Below are positions 7,162-16,817 of a stretch of DNA of 64,000 bases, piece by piece. The stretch is taken from the NCBI GenBank assembly GCA_019359275.1, contig JAHHHP010000013.1:28296-92295 (forward strand), written 5' to 3'. Position numbers and translations under genes: made by a program. Each line of letters begins with the position of its first letter. Position 1 is the first letter of the stretch. The DNA comes from Myxacorys chilensis ATA2-1-KO14 (GTDB taxonomy: Bacteria; Cyanobacteriota; Cyanobacteriia; Leptolyngbyales; Leptolyngbyaceae). The notes beneath the pieces are model-generated. The model did not search any database. It saw only the letters and a list, made by a program, of their open reading frames with translations, and was not told the DNA's origin.

Positions 7162-9486
7162 ATGCCCTACCCGGTTCCGCCTCCTGAGCCTCCTGCGATC
7201 GTCCGAACTTCTGAGCGTCCCTCTAAGCCAATTGCCTCTCTACCCCACTCATCAGACATTGTGCGATTGGCGCAAAGCACAGCTTTAGAGGAAAGGCTTG
7301 CTCAACCGACACCGCCAGAATCATCTCCCCTGTCGCTCTCTCAGTGGAAAAGCGCAAAAGTGCTGCGGAGAGCGAAAGCGTTAACCCCGCCAGTCACATC
7401 TCTAAATGCCGTTGGGCTTGAACCAAGCGAACAGAGAAGCGCCCAATCTGTGCCGTCTCCTTCTACGCCTTTACCGCCGTCTCAAGTTCCTCAACCGACA
7501 ACACCCCTACCTCCTTCAACCCCGTCTACTCCTGCGCCGACAACCCCAAGTCCGATCACGCCTACGCCTGCTCCTGTACCGAGTCCGGCTCCAACTACGC
7601 CTGCACCCAACGTCCCAACGCAGCAACTTAACAACCAGGGATATTTGGAGCTAAGAGCCGACCGACAAGACTACGACGAACGACGCCAAATCTTTACTGC
7701 CGAAGGAAGGGTTTCGCTTAGATTTCGAGGAGCGCTATTGACTGCTGATCGACTGCAAGCCAATCTCGTCAATCGGCTCACCGTTGCCGAGGGAAACGTC
7801 ACCTTAACGCGCGGCGACCAAGTGCTGCGAGGACAACGCTTCCGCTACAACTTGATTCAAGAAGAAGGCACGGTCGAGCAAGCCAGTGGTGAAATCTATT
7901 TACCTTCGACCCAGACAGACTTTAACCCCAACCTGCCCACTGACATTACCGCAGGCTCCATTCCGCCGGGGTCAGTCGGCGATCGCTTGACGGTCAACCA
8001 ACCTCCTCAGGGAGTCAGTCGCCAAGGATCGGTCGGCATTGCGCTAGGGTCAAGAAGACGTACCTCAGGAGGGGTCGCAACCATTCCTGAAAGCAACGGA
8101 ACCGTCAGCCGACTGCGGTTTGAAGCCGAGCAAATTGAGTTTTACCCGGAAGGATGGCAAGCGCGAAATGTCCGCATTACTAACGATCCCTTCTCGCCGC
8201 CCGAACTTGAGCTTCGCACCGATCTGGCAACACTAACCCGGCTTTCTCCGCTGCGGGATGAACTGCGAGCCTCACGCGCCCGCCTCGTGTTCGATCAACG
8301 CTTCTCCCTACCGCTGCTGCGAAATCGAGTTATCTTAGATCGCAATCAGCGTCAAGCCACCGGAATTAACCTTGGAATAGATGGCGACGATCGCGGCGGC
8401 GTATTCGTTGAGCGCAGTGTCGAGGTGTTTCCGCCTGGCCCGATTCAATTTACGGTTACGCCTCAGTTTTTTGTGCAACGCGCCATTCAAGGCGGCAATG
8501 GACTCGCCGATTTGTTTGGCTTGAGAACGCGGTTGACCGCTCCGCTCTCGTCGCGGACGGCAATTCGAGGCGATGTAGTCTTAACCAGCTTTGACTTTGG
8601 CAAAATTGAAGATAATCTACGGGGCAGTCTGCGGGCACAGCAACTGATTGGAACCCACACGCTCAGTTTAGAAGCGAGTTATCGCAATCGCTTATTCAAC
8701 AATTCGCTCGGGTTTCAAGATGTCCAAAGCAGCATCGGCGCATTGTTCTACTCCCCAACGATCGCGATTGGCAACACAGGCATTAATGCGAGTTACCAAG
8801 TCGGCTATCAGTTTGTTAATGCAGACACCGATCGCCCGGAGTTACTCTCTGCCGACCGCCGCAACAATCGAGTCAGCTTGAGCCGGTTTCAAGCTAGTGC
8901 CGCGCTCAGCCGAGGCTTTCTACTGTGGCAAGGAAAAGGCTTACCCGCCACCGCAACCGAAGGGCTGCGCTACTCGCCTGTACCCATTGTGCCCTACCTT
9001 GCTTTGGGAACGGGCGTGACAGGTGTGACCTCCGCATACAGCAATGGTGATGTGCAAAATAGCGTAAATGCGACCGTTAGTTTACTTGGTCAATTTGGCC
9101 ATTTCTCTCGAAACTTTTTAGATTACACCGCATTTAACATCTCCTATACCCAAGCCTTCCGTGATGGGTCATCGCCTTTCTTATTTGATCGCATTGCCGA
9201 CGATCGCATTCTCTCTGCCGGAATCACTCAACAACTCTACGGCCCGCTTCGGATTGGATTTCAGACCAGTTATAACGTTCAAAGCGGGCGAGAAATTAGC
9301 ACCGACTACATTTTGGAATACAGTCGCCGCACTTACAGTGTTGGTTTGCGCTATAACCCGGTTTTGCAACTCGGTTCGGTCAATTTGCAAATTAGCGACT
9401 TTAACTGGACAGGTGGCGGTACCGAGCCGTTTCAAGGAAGCGGCGTGAGACCTGTGCAGGGAGGTGTGCAACAATTACCAGAATAA
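7162..9486 (+). CDS. DUF3769-type outer-membrane protein with LptA/OstA-like domain
   Basis: A likely outer-membrane beta-barrel related to the LPS-transport protein LptD. Residues about 85-160 are a Pro/Thr linker. Then comes an OstA/LptA-like segment with repeated beta motifs (GYLELRADRQDYDERRQIF, then LTVAEGNVTLTRGDQVLRGQ). The C-terminal 400 residues alternate polar and hydrophobic positions as in barrel strands (for example ISYTQAF and YSVGLRYNP). This arrangement is that of the cyanobacterial DUF3769 family. A role in moving lipid or LPS to the outer leaflet is inferred. No signal peptide follows the ATG used, and an in-frame stop lies shortly upstream, so the export signal is missing or the true start is unclear. 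Confidence 0.8.
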   Translation: MPYPVPPPEPPAIVRTSERPSKPIASLPHSSDIVRLAQSTALEERLAQPTPPESSPLSLSQWKSAKVLRRAKALTPPVTSLNAVGLEPSEQRSAQSVPSPSTPLPPSQVPQPTTPLPPSTPSTPAPTTPSPITPTPAPVPSPAPTTPAPNVPTQQLNNQGYLELRADRQDYDERRQIFTAEGRVSLRFRGALLTADRLQANLVNRLTVAEGNVTLTRGDQVLRGQRFRYNLIQEEGTVEQASGEIYLPSTQTDFNPNLPTDITAGSIPPGSVGDRLTVNQPPQGVSRQGSVGIALGSRRRTSGGVATIPESNGTVSRLRFEAEQIEFYPEGWQARNVRITNDPFSPPELELRTDLATLTRLSPLRDELRASRARLVFDQRFSLPLLRNRVILDRNQRQATGINLGIDGDDRGGVFVERSVEVFPPGPIQFTVTPQFFVQRAIQGGNGLADLFGLRTRLTAPLSSRTAIRGDVVLTSFDFGKIEDNLRGSLRAQQLIGTHTLSLEASYRNRLFNNSLGFQDVQSSIGALFYSPTIAIGNTGINASYQVGYQFVNADTDRPELLSADRRNNRVSLSRFQASAALSRGFLLWQGKGLPATATEGLRYSPVPIVPYLALGTGVTGVTSAYSNGDVQNSVNATVSLLGQFGHFSRNFLDYTAFNISYTQAFRDGSSPFLFDRIADDRILSAGITQQLYGPLRIGFQTSYNVQSGREISTDYILEYSRRTYSVGLRYNPVLQLGSVNLQISDFNWTGGGTEPFQGSGVRPVQGGVQQLPE

Positions 9487-9643
9487 GACCCCAATCAGAC
9501 TTTAGATAGGAAATCAAGAAACGCTGCGATCGCGCGCTTCAAGATTGCTTATTCTAGGAGTACTGACTTAATTAAAATTAAGTAAAGGGAAAAAGAAGAA
9601 CGCTACTGTTCTCCTTCGACCTTTTGCCTTTTCAAAAACGCTT

Positions 9644-10582
9644 ATGACAAACCCGGCAAAAGGAACATTTGAAGATAAGACTGCAACCGCCCATGCGATC
9701 GATCTCCTGACCTATTACAGTTTTGATTTGGGCAGTCGGACAGCACCGCAACTGCTGGATCAATGGCTCAAGGACTATTCGGCAGGCTGGATTCGATGGG
9801 CGGTGATCGAAGCGTTGTACCAAGGACGCTACAAAGCCGTTTCGGTCGAGCAGATTTTGAAACTATGGCAACGGCGCAAGCAGCCTTGCTATCACTTTAG
9901 CTATGAGTTTGAACGGCTCGTTTGTCACAAATTTCCCCGCAATTTGGCTCAGTCGCCTCGCAAAGCGGTGACTCCCGTTGCCCCGTTTCCAGAAGAAGCA
10001 ACGCTGCCTGCACTGCCTGCGCCTAGCCTACCTCCCGAAGTTGAGCCATTCAGGCCGCTCGCCTGGTCTGCTTTGGCAGAGCAACAGCACGATGAGCCGC
10101 TTTATGATGATCCAATAGAAGAAGTCGAATTGGAGTTACCCGCTCCTGCCCTAGAGCAAGACCGTCCGTTAGCTCCCGCTGAAGCATTACCGTTACGATC
10201 GCTAGCTCAAGTGCAAGAAGGGATGGAAGCGCTGATCAATCAAGCAACTTCTCACCTGAATGCTTCTTCAGAAGCGGGAACAAAATTGCTGATGGAAGAC
10301 GCGCGGCATCGTGCGGTTTCGTCAGAGTTGCATGATGCGTCGATCTCAGAACGTCATGTACCAACTGCGCCTTCTAGATCTCAAGTCAGTTTCGAGCCAG
10401 ATAGTTCTACAGAAAATGGCGTTAGCGCCTCTAGTACAGAAGAATTTTTGTTGGATGAGGCAGAGGTTGTAGACGAGAGTCACTTACCAATCCACCAATT
10501 CACGCCCACGCCTGACACCTCAGACTTTCACAGCAAACTGAGAGCGGTGGCAGACCAAGAACTAAAGGATCTGCGATCGTAG
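9644..10582 (+). CDS. Conserved cyanobacterial protein of unknown function (312 aa)
   Basis: The first 105 residues look like a folded helical domain (AIDLLTYYSFDLGSRTAPQL, GWIRWAVIEALYQGRYKAVS, HFSYEFERLVCHKFPRNL) of a kind seen in cyanobacterial hypothetical proteins. The remaining 200 residues are acidic and Pro/Ala/Glu-rich and probably disordered. No signal peptide and no catalytic motif are evident. It lies convergent with secA. I cannot assign a function. Confidence 0.8.
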   Translation: MTNPAKGTFEDKTATAHAIDLLTYYSFDLGSRTAPQLLDQWLKDYSAGWIRWAVIEALYQGRYKAVSVEQILKLWQRRKQPCYHFSYEFERLVCHKFPRNLAQSPRKAVTPVAPFPEEATLPALPAPSLPPEVEPFRPLAWSALAEQQHDEPLYDDPIEEVELELPAPALEQDRPLAPAEALPLRSLAQVQEGMEALINQATSHLNASSEAGTKLLMEDARHRAVSSELHDASISERHVPTAPSRSQVSFEPDSSTENGVSASSTEEFLLDEAEVVDESHLPIHQFTPTPDTSDFHSKLRAVADQELKDLRS

Positions 10583-10643
10583 AGGCAAGACCATGCCTTT
10601 CAGATCAACAGGTTGTAGGGATGATTTTGCATTGAGTTCTAAA

Positions 10644-10674
10644 AAACCCTTCTTCAATCTCTGAAGAAGGGTTT
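10644..10674 (-). terminator. Terminator of secA, probably bidirectional
   Basis: A 13-bp perfect stem (AAACCCTTCTTCA with TGAAGAAGGGTTT) and a 5-base loop, followed on the minus strand by a T run. It lies between the convergent genes ending at 10582 and 10688 and could serve both. Confidence 0.88.
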
Positions 10675-10687
10675 GAAACCGACGGAC

Positions 10688-13489
10688 TTAAAGCACCTCG
10701 ACCTCTAATTGCGGTTGCGGTTGCGGTTGAAACTGAAACAGCGAGTAGACCACATCTCGACGAATGTTAATCATCATTTCGAGGAACAGTTCATAGCCTT
10801 CGCTCTTGTACTCGATCAGCGGATCTTTTTGTCCATATCCGCGCAAACCGACCGACTCACGCAGCCCATCCATGGATTGGAGATGTTCGCGCCAGAGCGT
10901 GTCAATGCGGTTGAGAATGAAGAAACGCTCTGCCTGACGCATCAAGCCAGGTTGAAGCGCATCGACTTCAGCTTCTTTCAGGTCATAGGCAATCCGGGCT
11001 TGTTCGTGTAAAAAGGTTCTAATTTCGCCAACGCTCATATCTGCCATTTGATCGGCTTCCAAATCGCTTAGCAGGTAGACAAACTCTTGGACTTTGCTAA
11101 CGAGCTTATCGAGTTCCCACTCTTCGGGCGGCAGCTCAGGATTGACATAGGCGGTCACGATGTCGTCCATCGTTAGTTCGCCATACTTCACCACCTGTTC
11201 TTTGAGGTCTTGGCCTTCAAGCACACGACGACGCTCAGCATAGATGGCACGACGCTGATTGTTCATCACTTCGTCATACTCAAACACCTGCTTACGGATG
11301 TCGTAGTAGTAGGTTTCGACTTTCTTTTGAGCGCCTTCAAGCGATCGCGTCAGCATCCCCGACTCGATTGGCATATCTTCTTCGACGCGGAAGGCATTCA
11401 TCAAGCCTGCCACGCGATCGCCGCCAAAGATTCGCAGCAAATTATCCTGCAAACTGAGGAAGAATCGAGTCGAACCCGGATCCCCTTGCCGTCCTGCCCG
11501 TCCGCGCAATTGGTTATCGATTCGGCGAGACTCATGACGCTCCGTTCCAATCACATGCAAGCCACCTAAATTGACGACTTCTGCGTGTTCCGTATCGGTG
11601 AAGGCATCGTACTCCTTGCGAATCATCCGATACACTTCGCGCAATCGCTGAATGGCCGGATCGATCGTCGGCGCTTTTTCTGCCGCCGTTGCGATCTTGT
11701 CTTCGGCTTCGAGTTCCGGTAGGCTGCGCTCTCCGTACTGCTGCACCGCCAGCATCACCGCATCTTTGAGGGCTTGTTCCGTCTCTCGTGACAGCGCTGT
11801 TGGATAGATATCCGAAGTGACTTTCCAGGTTTTGACCTTTTTCGTGGTGGCAAAGCCTTGTCCGCCTGTACGCGGATCGGCAAAGCCCTGACCTGCCGAA
11901 AATTCATCTTCATCCTCGGGCTGTACGATGCGGGGCATGAAGTATTCCCGAATCTTGAGCCGTGCCATGTAGTCGGAGTTACCGCCCAAGATGATGTCCG
12001 TTCCGCGCCCTGCCATGTTGGTTGCGATCGTCACTTTACCTTTCCGCCCGGCTTGAGCGACGATTTCAGATTCTCGCTCGACGTTTTCTGGCTTCGCATT
12101 GAGCAGGTTGTGAGGGACGTCTTGCGCCGCGAGTAGTCCTGACAGGAGTTCTGATTTTTCAACGCTGGTGGTTCCAACCAGAACGGGGCGACCGACTTGG
12201 TGCATCTCGGCGCACTCTAGCGCGATCGCGTTCCACTTTGCTTCTTCGGTTTTGTAGACTTGGTCGGAAATGTCTTTACGCTGCGTCTTCCGGTTAGTGG
12301 GAACGATCGTCACTTCCAGCTTGTAAATTTTCTCGAATTCCGCTTCTTCAGTCTTGGCGGTTCCCGTCATTCCCGCCAGTTTGGGATAGAGCAAGAAGAA
12401 ATTTTGATAGGTAATTGTGGCGAGCGTTTGGGTTTCGTTTTGAATATCGACATTTTCTTTGGCTTCGATCGCCTGATGGAGTCCATCGCTCCAACGGCGT
12501 CCGGGCATAACTCGACCCGTAAATTCATCGACGATCACGACTTCGTCACCGCGAACGATATAGTTCACGTCTTTGATAAAGAGTTCTTTCGCTTTGATCG
12601 CATTGAAAATGTAGTGCGCCCACGGATCTTGTGGATCGAAGAGATCGGTGACGCCAAGCAGTTGCTCAGCTTGGATAAAGCCTTCGTCAGTGACAAGAAT
12701 GTTGCGCTGTTTCTCATCGACTTCGTAGTGGTCTTCTTTGTTGAGGGCACGCGCGATCGCGGCGGCCTGCATATATTTCTCGGTCGGACGCTCCACCTGA
12801 CCTGAGATGATAAGCGGTGTCCGGGCTTCATCGATTAGCACCGAGTCTACTTCGTCGATGACGCAATATTGGAACGATCGCTGCACCACTTCCTCCATTG
12901 AGGTTGCCATGTTGTCGCGCAGATAATCAAATCCCAGTTCGCTGTTGGTGGCGTAGGTGATGTCACAGGCGTAGTTACGCTTGCGTTCGGGAGGACTCAT
13001 ATTTTGCTGAATCAGCCCCACGCTCAACCCCAAAAAGCGGTGAATCTGTCCCATCCATTCGGCGTCACGACGGGCAAGATAATCGTTTACGGTGACAACG
13101 TGAACCCCGCGACCCAAGAGCGCATTGAGGTAGGCAGGCAGCGTCGAAACCAGCGTTTTTCCTTCCCCAGTTTTCATCTCTGCAATCTGACCATCGTGCA
13201 GCACCATACCGCCGATTAGCTGCACATCAAAGTGCCGCATGCCTAACACCCGAATCCCTGCCTCTCGCACTACCGCAAAAGCTTCTGGCAAGATATCTTC
13301 GAGAATTTGCTTCTCTTCGTTCTCGTTTTTTGCTTTTGTCAGCCGTTGCTTAAATTCTGCGGTTTTTGCCGCCAATTCGTCATCCGAGAGCGGTTTAATC
13401 TCTTCTTCTAAAAGATTAATCTCAGCCACTAATGGCTGATATTTCTTGACTTTACGAGCATTGGGGTCGCCCAGCAGAGTTTTAAGCAT
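10688..13489 (-). CDS. secA: Preprotein translocase ATPase SecA
   Basis: Motor ATPase that drives unfolded precursor proteins through SecYEG at the plasma or thylakoid membrane. The 933 residues cover the full architecture: N-terminal [13 protein letters not shown], Walker [11 protein letters not shown] (about residue 105), the [19 protein letters not shown] motif near 210, preprotein cross-linking domain, [12 protein letters not shown] linker, second nucleotide domain with [16 protein letters not shown] and [20 protein letters not shown], and a helical scaffold. The extreme C-terminal zinc-binding Cys cluster of E. coli SecA is absent; the tail is a short Gln/Pro run. That absence is common in cyanobacteria. 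Confidence 0.98.
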   Translation of the reverse strand: MLKTLLGDPNARKVKKYQPLVAEINLLEEEIKPLSDDELAAKTAEFKQRLTKAKNENEEKQILEDILPEAFAVVREAGIRVLGMRHFDVQLIGGMVLHDGQIAEMKTGEGKTLVSTLPAYLNALLGRGVHVVTVNDYLARRDAEWMGQIHRFLGLSVGLIQQNMSPPERKRNYACDITYATNSELGFDYLRDNMATSMEEVVQRSFQYCVIDEVDSVLIDEARTPLIISGQVERPTEKYMQAAAIARALNKEDHYEVDEKQRNILVTDEGFIQAEQLLGVTDLFDPQDPWAHYIFNAIKAKELFIKDVNYIVRGDEVVIVDEFTGRVMPGRRWSDGLHQAIEAKENVDIQNETQTLATITYQNFFLLYPKLAGMTGTAKTEEAEFEKIYKLEVTIVPTNRKTQRKDISDQVYKTEEAKWNAIALECAEMHQVGRPVLVGTTSVEKSELLSGLLAAQDVPHNLLNAKPENVERESEIVAQAGRKGKVTIATNMAGRGTDIILGGNSDYMARLKIREYFMPRIVQPEDEDEFSAGQGFADPRTGGQGFATTKKVKTWKVTSDIYPTALSRETEQALKDAVMLAVQQYGERSLPELEAEDKIATAAEKAPTIDPAIQRLREVYRMIRKEYDAFTDTEHAEVVNLGGLHVIGTERHESRRIDNQLRGRAGRQGDPGSTRFFLSLQDNLLRIFGGDRVAGLMNAFRVEEDMPIESGMLTRSLEGAQKKVETYYYDIRKQVFEYDEVMNNQRRAIYAERRRVLEGQDLKEQVVKYGELTMDDIVTAYVNPELPPEEWELDKLVSKVQEFVYLLSDLEADQMADMSVGEIRTFLHEQARIAYDLKEAEVDALQPGLMRQAERFFILNRIDTLWREHLQSMDGLRESVGLRGYGQKDPLIEYKSEGYELFLEMMINIRRDVVYSLFQFQPQPQPQLEVEVL

Positions 13490-13746
13490 GAGAGGAAGTT
13501 AGCGGGTTTGAATCAGGGTAGGGAATCGAATCTTCGGCTGCGGCTATTAGTAACGTGCCACAGGCTAATGATATCCGACCCTTAGAACTCATCTAAGGTA
13601 TACCAATCTTATCATTTTGGCTTAAGCCCATCCGATCGAAGCGGCGACGAGATGGTACGTATTACCGAAATGGAGCAGCGAGAATACAAACTGGTCGGCG
13701 CGATCGCTGCATAAAATGTGGACTTGGCAAGAGGAGTTAAATTGAT

Positions 13747-13959
13747 TTATAAATCGTTTGGCGTTAGCCCAGTTGATTTGCTGATTCGAGCCAGCATACG
13801 GGGACCAATTTCATCATTAGGTCGAAAGGCAAAGACAAAATTATCATAGCCTTCACGCACTAAAACGATATGTGAACCCGTCTGTCGATCAATGCTCCAA
13901 CCGATTCGTAAAAGCGCTGACAAGACTTTTCGCCCCTTAGCTGATGACCATTGATTCAT
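13747..13959 (-). CDS. hicA: HicA-family toxin (mRNA interferase)
   Basis: 70-residue double-stranded-RNA-binding-fold protein of the HicA family, whose members cut mRNA when not bound by HicB. The fold's KVLSALLRIGWSIDRQTGSH block carries the expected catalytic His (residue 30) in the G-S-H motif. It overlaps the upstream hicB by 4 bp (ATGA), so the two are translationally coupled in the order antitoxin then toxin, the reverse of the commonest hicAB order. Confidence 0.85.
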   Translation of the reverse strand: MNQWSSAKGRKVLSALLRIGWSIDRQTGSHIVLVREGYDNFVFAFRPNDEIGPRMLARISKSTGLTPNDL

Positions 13960-14162
13960 GCGGCAAGAAAAGAGATGATGACAGGCTCAGGCGAAGCTTC
14001 GCTTTGCTCAATGCGATCGGCTAGAACTCTCAAGGCAAGTGCCTGAACGTTTGCAATCGCTCGCTCTCGGCTCTCACCATAAGCTAGAGCGCCAGGAATG
14101 CCAGAGACTTCAGCAATCCATCTACCGTCTGTTTCTTGCTCTGTTTCGATTCTAAAGTTCAT
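13956..14162 (-). CDS. hicB: HicB-family antitoxin
   Basis: Short HicB antitoxin made mainly of the RNase-H-like partial fold: MNFRIETEQETDGRWIAEVS, then IPGALAYGESRERAIANVQALA. No separate DNA-binding domain is visible. I use the ATG at 14162 because it overlaps the stop of the upstream cytochrome gene in the arrangement ATGA; a start 15 bases further upstream is possible. Its own stop overlaps hicA in the same way, giving a chain of three coupled genes. Confidence 0.85.
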   Translation of the reverse strand: MNFRIETEQETDGRWIAEVSGIPGALAYGESRERAIANVQALALRVLADRIEQSEASPEPVIISFLAA

Positions 14163-14752
14163 GGCGCGTTCTCCCAATTTGGAGTTAGGCTTCTAAAATT
14201 GAACTGATTTGTGCCTGGATGACAAGTGATACAGGTTGCAAGCGTCGCTTTTTGGGGTAGCTCTACTTTTGGGTGCAAGACTTTGAAATATTTTGAGTCG
14301 GCAACTCGGTAAGGCACTTTTTCATCTGCCGCCACTAGCCGAGAGGCGAACTGTAAGTAATTCCAAACCAGGTAACGAGGTGGGTCAACCAAGGGCTGAA
14401 GCTCGGCTCCGTAATGCTGAGGATCGCGCAGCAATTCTCGCCAGGTTTGGGTTGGCAAAAGCGCAGGCGGAACTCCGATATGACAGGTCGCACAGTTTTC
14501 TAGGTAAAGCTGTTGTCCAAGCTGATAACGCTGAGGAATGATGTCTACGGTTCCAACTGAGCTGGGCGTTGCGCTTGCTGCAACAGGGTCAGCCGCGACA
14601 GACGGTGACGGAGCAATGACGGTTGCAAACCCTAGACCTAATGCCAAACTCCATGCCAAGAGCAAGCCGATCAAAATCATAGGACGTTTGCGGAGCCTCA
14701 GGCGGCGAGACTGTAGCGAACCGTTAGCAGAGTTTGACATGGGCATGGACAC
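14159..14752 (-). CDS. Membrane-anchored diheme cytochrome c
   Basis: A c-type cytochrome facing the lumen or periplasm. A basic N-terminus (RRLRLRKRP) is followed by one hydrophobic helix (about residues 25-48), then a Pro/Ala/Ser linker. Two haem-attachment motifs are present: CATCH at 87-91 and CITCH at 174-178. The spacing and the YLENCATCHIGVPPALLP context fit a diheme cytochrome family found in many cyanobacteria whose electron partners are not established. Its stop overlaps hicB by 4 bp. Several Met codons near the N-terminus leave the exact start uncertain. Confidence 0.85.
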   Translation of the reverse strand: MSMPMSNSANGSLQSRRLRLRKRPMILIGLLLAWSLALGLGFATVIAPSPSVAADPVAASATPSSVGTVDIIPQRYQLGQQLYLENCATCHIGVPPALLPTQTWRELLRDPQHYGAELQPLVDPPRYLVWNYLQFASRLVAADEKVPYRVADSKYFKVLHPKVELPQKATLATCITCHPGTNQFNFRSLTPNWENAP

Positions 14753-15045
14753 CTACAAAGACGATTGAGAAAAGACAGATGAGAGGGTTTTGAGCAAAGC
14801 ACCGAAAAGGTTTGACCAAGAAAATAAGCAGGAAGTTTCGCTAGCAGGAGGGCGATTAGCGCAGAGCACAACTTCATAGGAATCGGCTAACTTTCCACTA
14901 TTTGCTTCGATCAACGATATAAAGAAATTATTTAGATCTAAAGTGAGAATTTTGATACCGATTCTTCGCTTAAAGTTGGGTAAAACCAAGGAAAGGTAAT
15001 CGCTTAGTTGCCTTGGTTTAGTTGTCAGAACAGGATGCGTTGAGC

Positions 15046-15558
15046 ATGGATTGTCGTCATATTCAGTTTCGCGATTCTACAAGATTGCAGAATGCCTGCA
15101 TTGAGCCTAACGCGAATCGCGGCTCAGAACTTCATATCGATCAACTTCAAGCATTATTTCAGGTTGCGGCGTTTTGGGCACGCGATCGCAAGCGAGAAGA
15201 TTTAGCACTCGCGATCGCAAACAGTAATCCCGTCATTTCAGCTTGGGATCATGATCAACTGATCGGCTTTGCTAGAGCTACGTCAGACGGCATTTATCGC
15301 GCCACAATTTGGGACGTTGTGGTTCATCCAGACTATCAGGGTGCAGGACTCGGACGCAAACTTGTACAAACCGTGCTGAGCCATCCTCATGTCTGTCGGG
15401 TAGAGCGCGTCTATCTGATGACGACCAATCAGCAAGAGTTTTACAAGCGGATTGGCTTCGAGGAAAATGCAACCACAACAATGGTGTATTTCAACCAACC
15501 GATCGCCCTGCCAAACTCTGGGTTAGTGGTTGAATTGGAGTGCGATATCGGCTGCTAA
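15046..15558 (+). CDS. GNAT-family N-acetyltransferase
   Basis: Acetyl-CoA-dependent acyltransferase of the GNAT superfamily. The core reads LIGFARATSDGIYRATIWDV, then VHPDYQGAGLGRKLVQTVL, in which Q-G-x-G-L-G-R-K is the acetyl-CoA pyrophosphate loop, and YLMTTNQQEFYKRIGF for the last strand. Substrate is unknown. I chose the ATG; a TTG 24 bases upstream is an in-frame alternative. Confidence 0.88.
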   Translation: MDCRHIQFRDSTRLQNACIEPNANRGSELHIDQLQALFQVAAFWARDRKREDLALAIANSNPVISAWDHDQLIGFARATSDGIYRATIWDVVVHPDYQGAGLGRKLVQTVLSHPHVCRVERVYLMTTNQQEFYKRIGFEENATTTMVYFNQPIALPNSGLVVELECDIGC

Positions 15559-15591
15559 GTTTTGCACGACAACGAAAGCTAATAATTTATG

Positions 15592-15644
15592 TAGGCAGCA
15601 GATATATAGGCAGCAGAAAGCTCATCCGCTATATCTGCTGCCTA
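15592..15644. terminator. Long perfect hairpin after the GNAT gene, probable terminator
   Basis: Fifteen-base arms TAGGCAGCAGATATA and TATATCTGCTGCCTA pair perfectly around a 23-base loop. The loop itself contains a further copy of TAGGCAGCAGA. It lies between convergent genes (stops at 15558 and 15688). No long T run follows, so it could instead be a small mobile repeat or an RNA-stabilising structure. Confidence 0.55.
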
Positions 15645-15687
15645 TTCGTTGCTAACGAAATGTCTCTGCTCAGCCTGAATAGTCGAT

Positions 15688-16704
15688 TCACTGTCTCCAC
15701 CGTCGCGTAAATTCCTCCAAGGTTTCTTTGGGAATTTGACCTTGTAGCCAGTTGAGCGCTTGATCTTGGCTAGGCAGGGATTGATAGTACTTGCAAACAT
15801 TAACTAGTGTCAGCGGCGACAGCGCAGGAACTGGAGCAGGAGTGGGCGTTGGAGTCGGGGTCGGCGTTGGAGTGGGCGTTGGAGCGGGAGTTGCGCCCTC
15901 TAGTGCTGCCCACGTGGCCGCTCCAACAATGCCATCTGCCACTAAATTTTTAGACTTTTGAAAGGCGATTACAGCAGTTTTCGTTTTAGAGCCAAAATCA
16001 CCATCTATCGTCCCGACATCAAACCCTTTTCCCTTGAGCAGCTGCTGCAAATCTTTCACTACATTTCCAGCATAGGTTTGACGGAGCGGAATCCGACCCT
16101 TGAGCAAGGCTTGCAGGTTGTCTAGAGTACCAGCAAACTGGTTCAGGTCAACGTTACCCACAATGCCGCGAAGAACACCTGTTTCAGAATACTGGTGAAA
16201 CGTCCAGGTTTTCCAGGTTCTGGGCACAAAGGGCGTTCGGGTTCCAAAATTTGCGACCCATAGAGGATATTCTGCAAAGCTAGCGGGATTGCCAAGCTTA
16301 TCTTCCCAAAAGCTGGGAAACGTGTAGAGCAAAGGTTTGCGCCCCGTTTTGTCCTCAATGATGGACATCCATTTGAGGGCGCGATCGATGATGGTTCTCG
16401 TATCTAAACCGTCCGTAATTTCTAAGTCCAACACAGGCGGTAAATCAAACGGCTCAATTTTGCCAACGGTTTGCATGAAGTTGGCCGCTTGCACAGCAGG
16501 ATCGCGTCCGGGGCGGAAAAAATGGTACGCGCCTCGAACGATGCCCACAGAGCGAATGCTATTCCAGTTTCGAGCAAACAAGGGATCATTACTTGTTGCC
16601 CCTTCGGTTGCTTTCGCAAAGGCATAATAAATTCCTTGACTGGCAACGGTTGCCCAATCTACGTTTTCCTGATAAGCCGAGACATCAATTCCAGTTAAAG
16701 CCAT
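15688..16704 (-). CDS. GH25 muramidase with peptidoglycan-binding domain
   Basis: Lysozyme-type hydrolase of family GH25 that cleaves the MurNAc-GlcNAc bond of peptidoglycan. It starts TGIDVSAYQENVDW (catalytic-site Asp at the first strand), has YHFFRPGRDPAVQAANFM and PPVLDLEI with the D-x-E pair, and VDLNQFAG at the end of the barrel (about residue 190). A PG_binding_1 domain follows (VKDLQQLLKGKGFDVGTIDG ... ADGIVGAATWAAL), then a Thr-Pro linker and a short C-terminal helical tail. No signal peptide is seen, so export would need another route, or the enzyme acts on release. A prophage endolysin origin is possible but no phage genes flank it. Confidence 0.9.
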   Translation of the reverse strand: MALTGIDVSAYQENVDWATVASQGIYYAFAKATEGATSNDPLFARNWNSIRSVGIVRGAYHFFRPGRDPAVQAANFMQTVGKIEPFDLPPVLDLEITDGLDTRTIIDRALKWMSIIEDKTGRKPLLYTFPSFWEDKLGNPASFAEYPLWVANFGTRTPFVPRTWKTWTFHQYSETGVLRGIVGNVDLNQFAGTLDNLQALLKGRIPLRQTYAGNVVKDLQQLLKGKGFDVGTIDGDFGSKTKTAVIAFQKSKNLVADGIVGAATWAALEGATPAPTPTPTPTPTPTPTPAPVPALSPLTLVNVCKYYQSLPSQDQALNWLQGQIPKETLEEFTRRWRQ

Positions 16705-16817
16705 ACTGTTTTAGCTCCGAAACGCTAGTACATGAATAATTCACTAACGAGTTTCAGGATTCCCAATAAATAGACGCAGAGAAAAAGATAAACGATCCTT
16801 GAGCTCTTGGCGACCGT

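Noticed and set aside
12260..12805. Plus-strand frame of 181 codons inside secA
   Set aside because: It is an antisense shadow of an unmistakable SecA coding region.
14753..14989. Minus-strand 78-residue frame upstream of the cytochrome gene
   Set aside because: No motif, no signal and no start context; it ends directly at the cytochrome start by chance.
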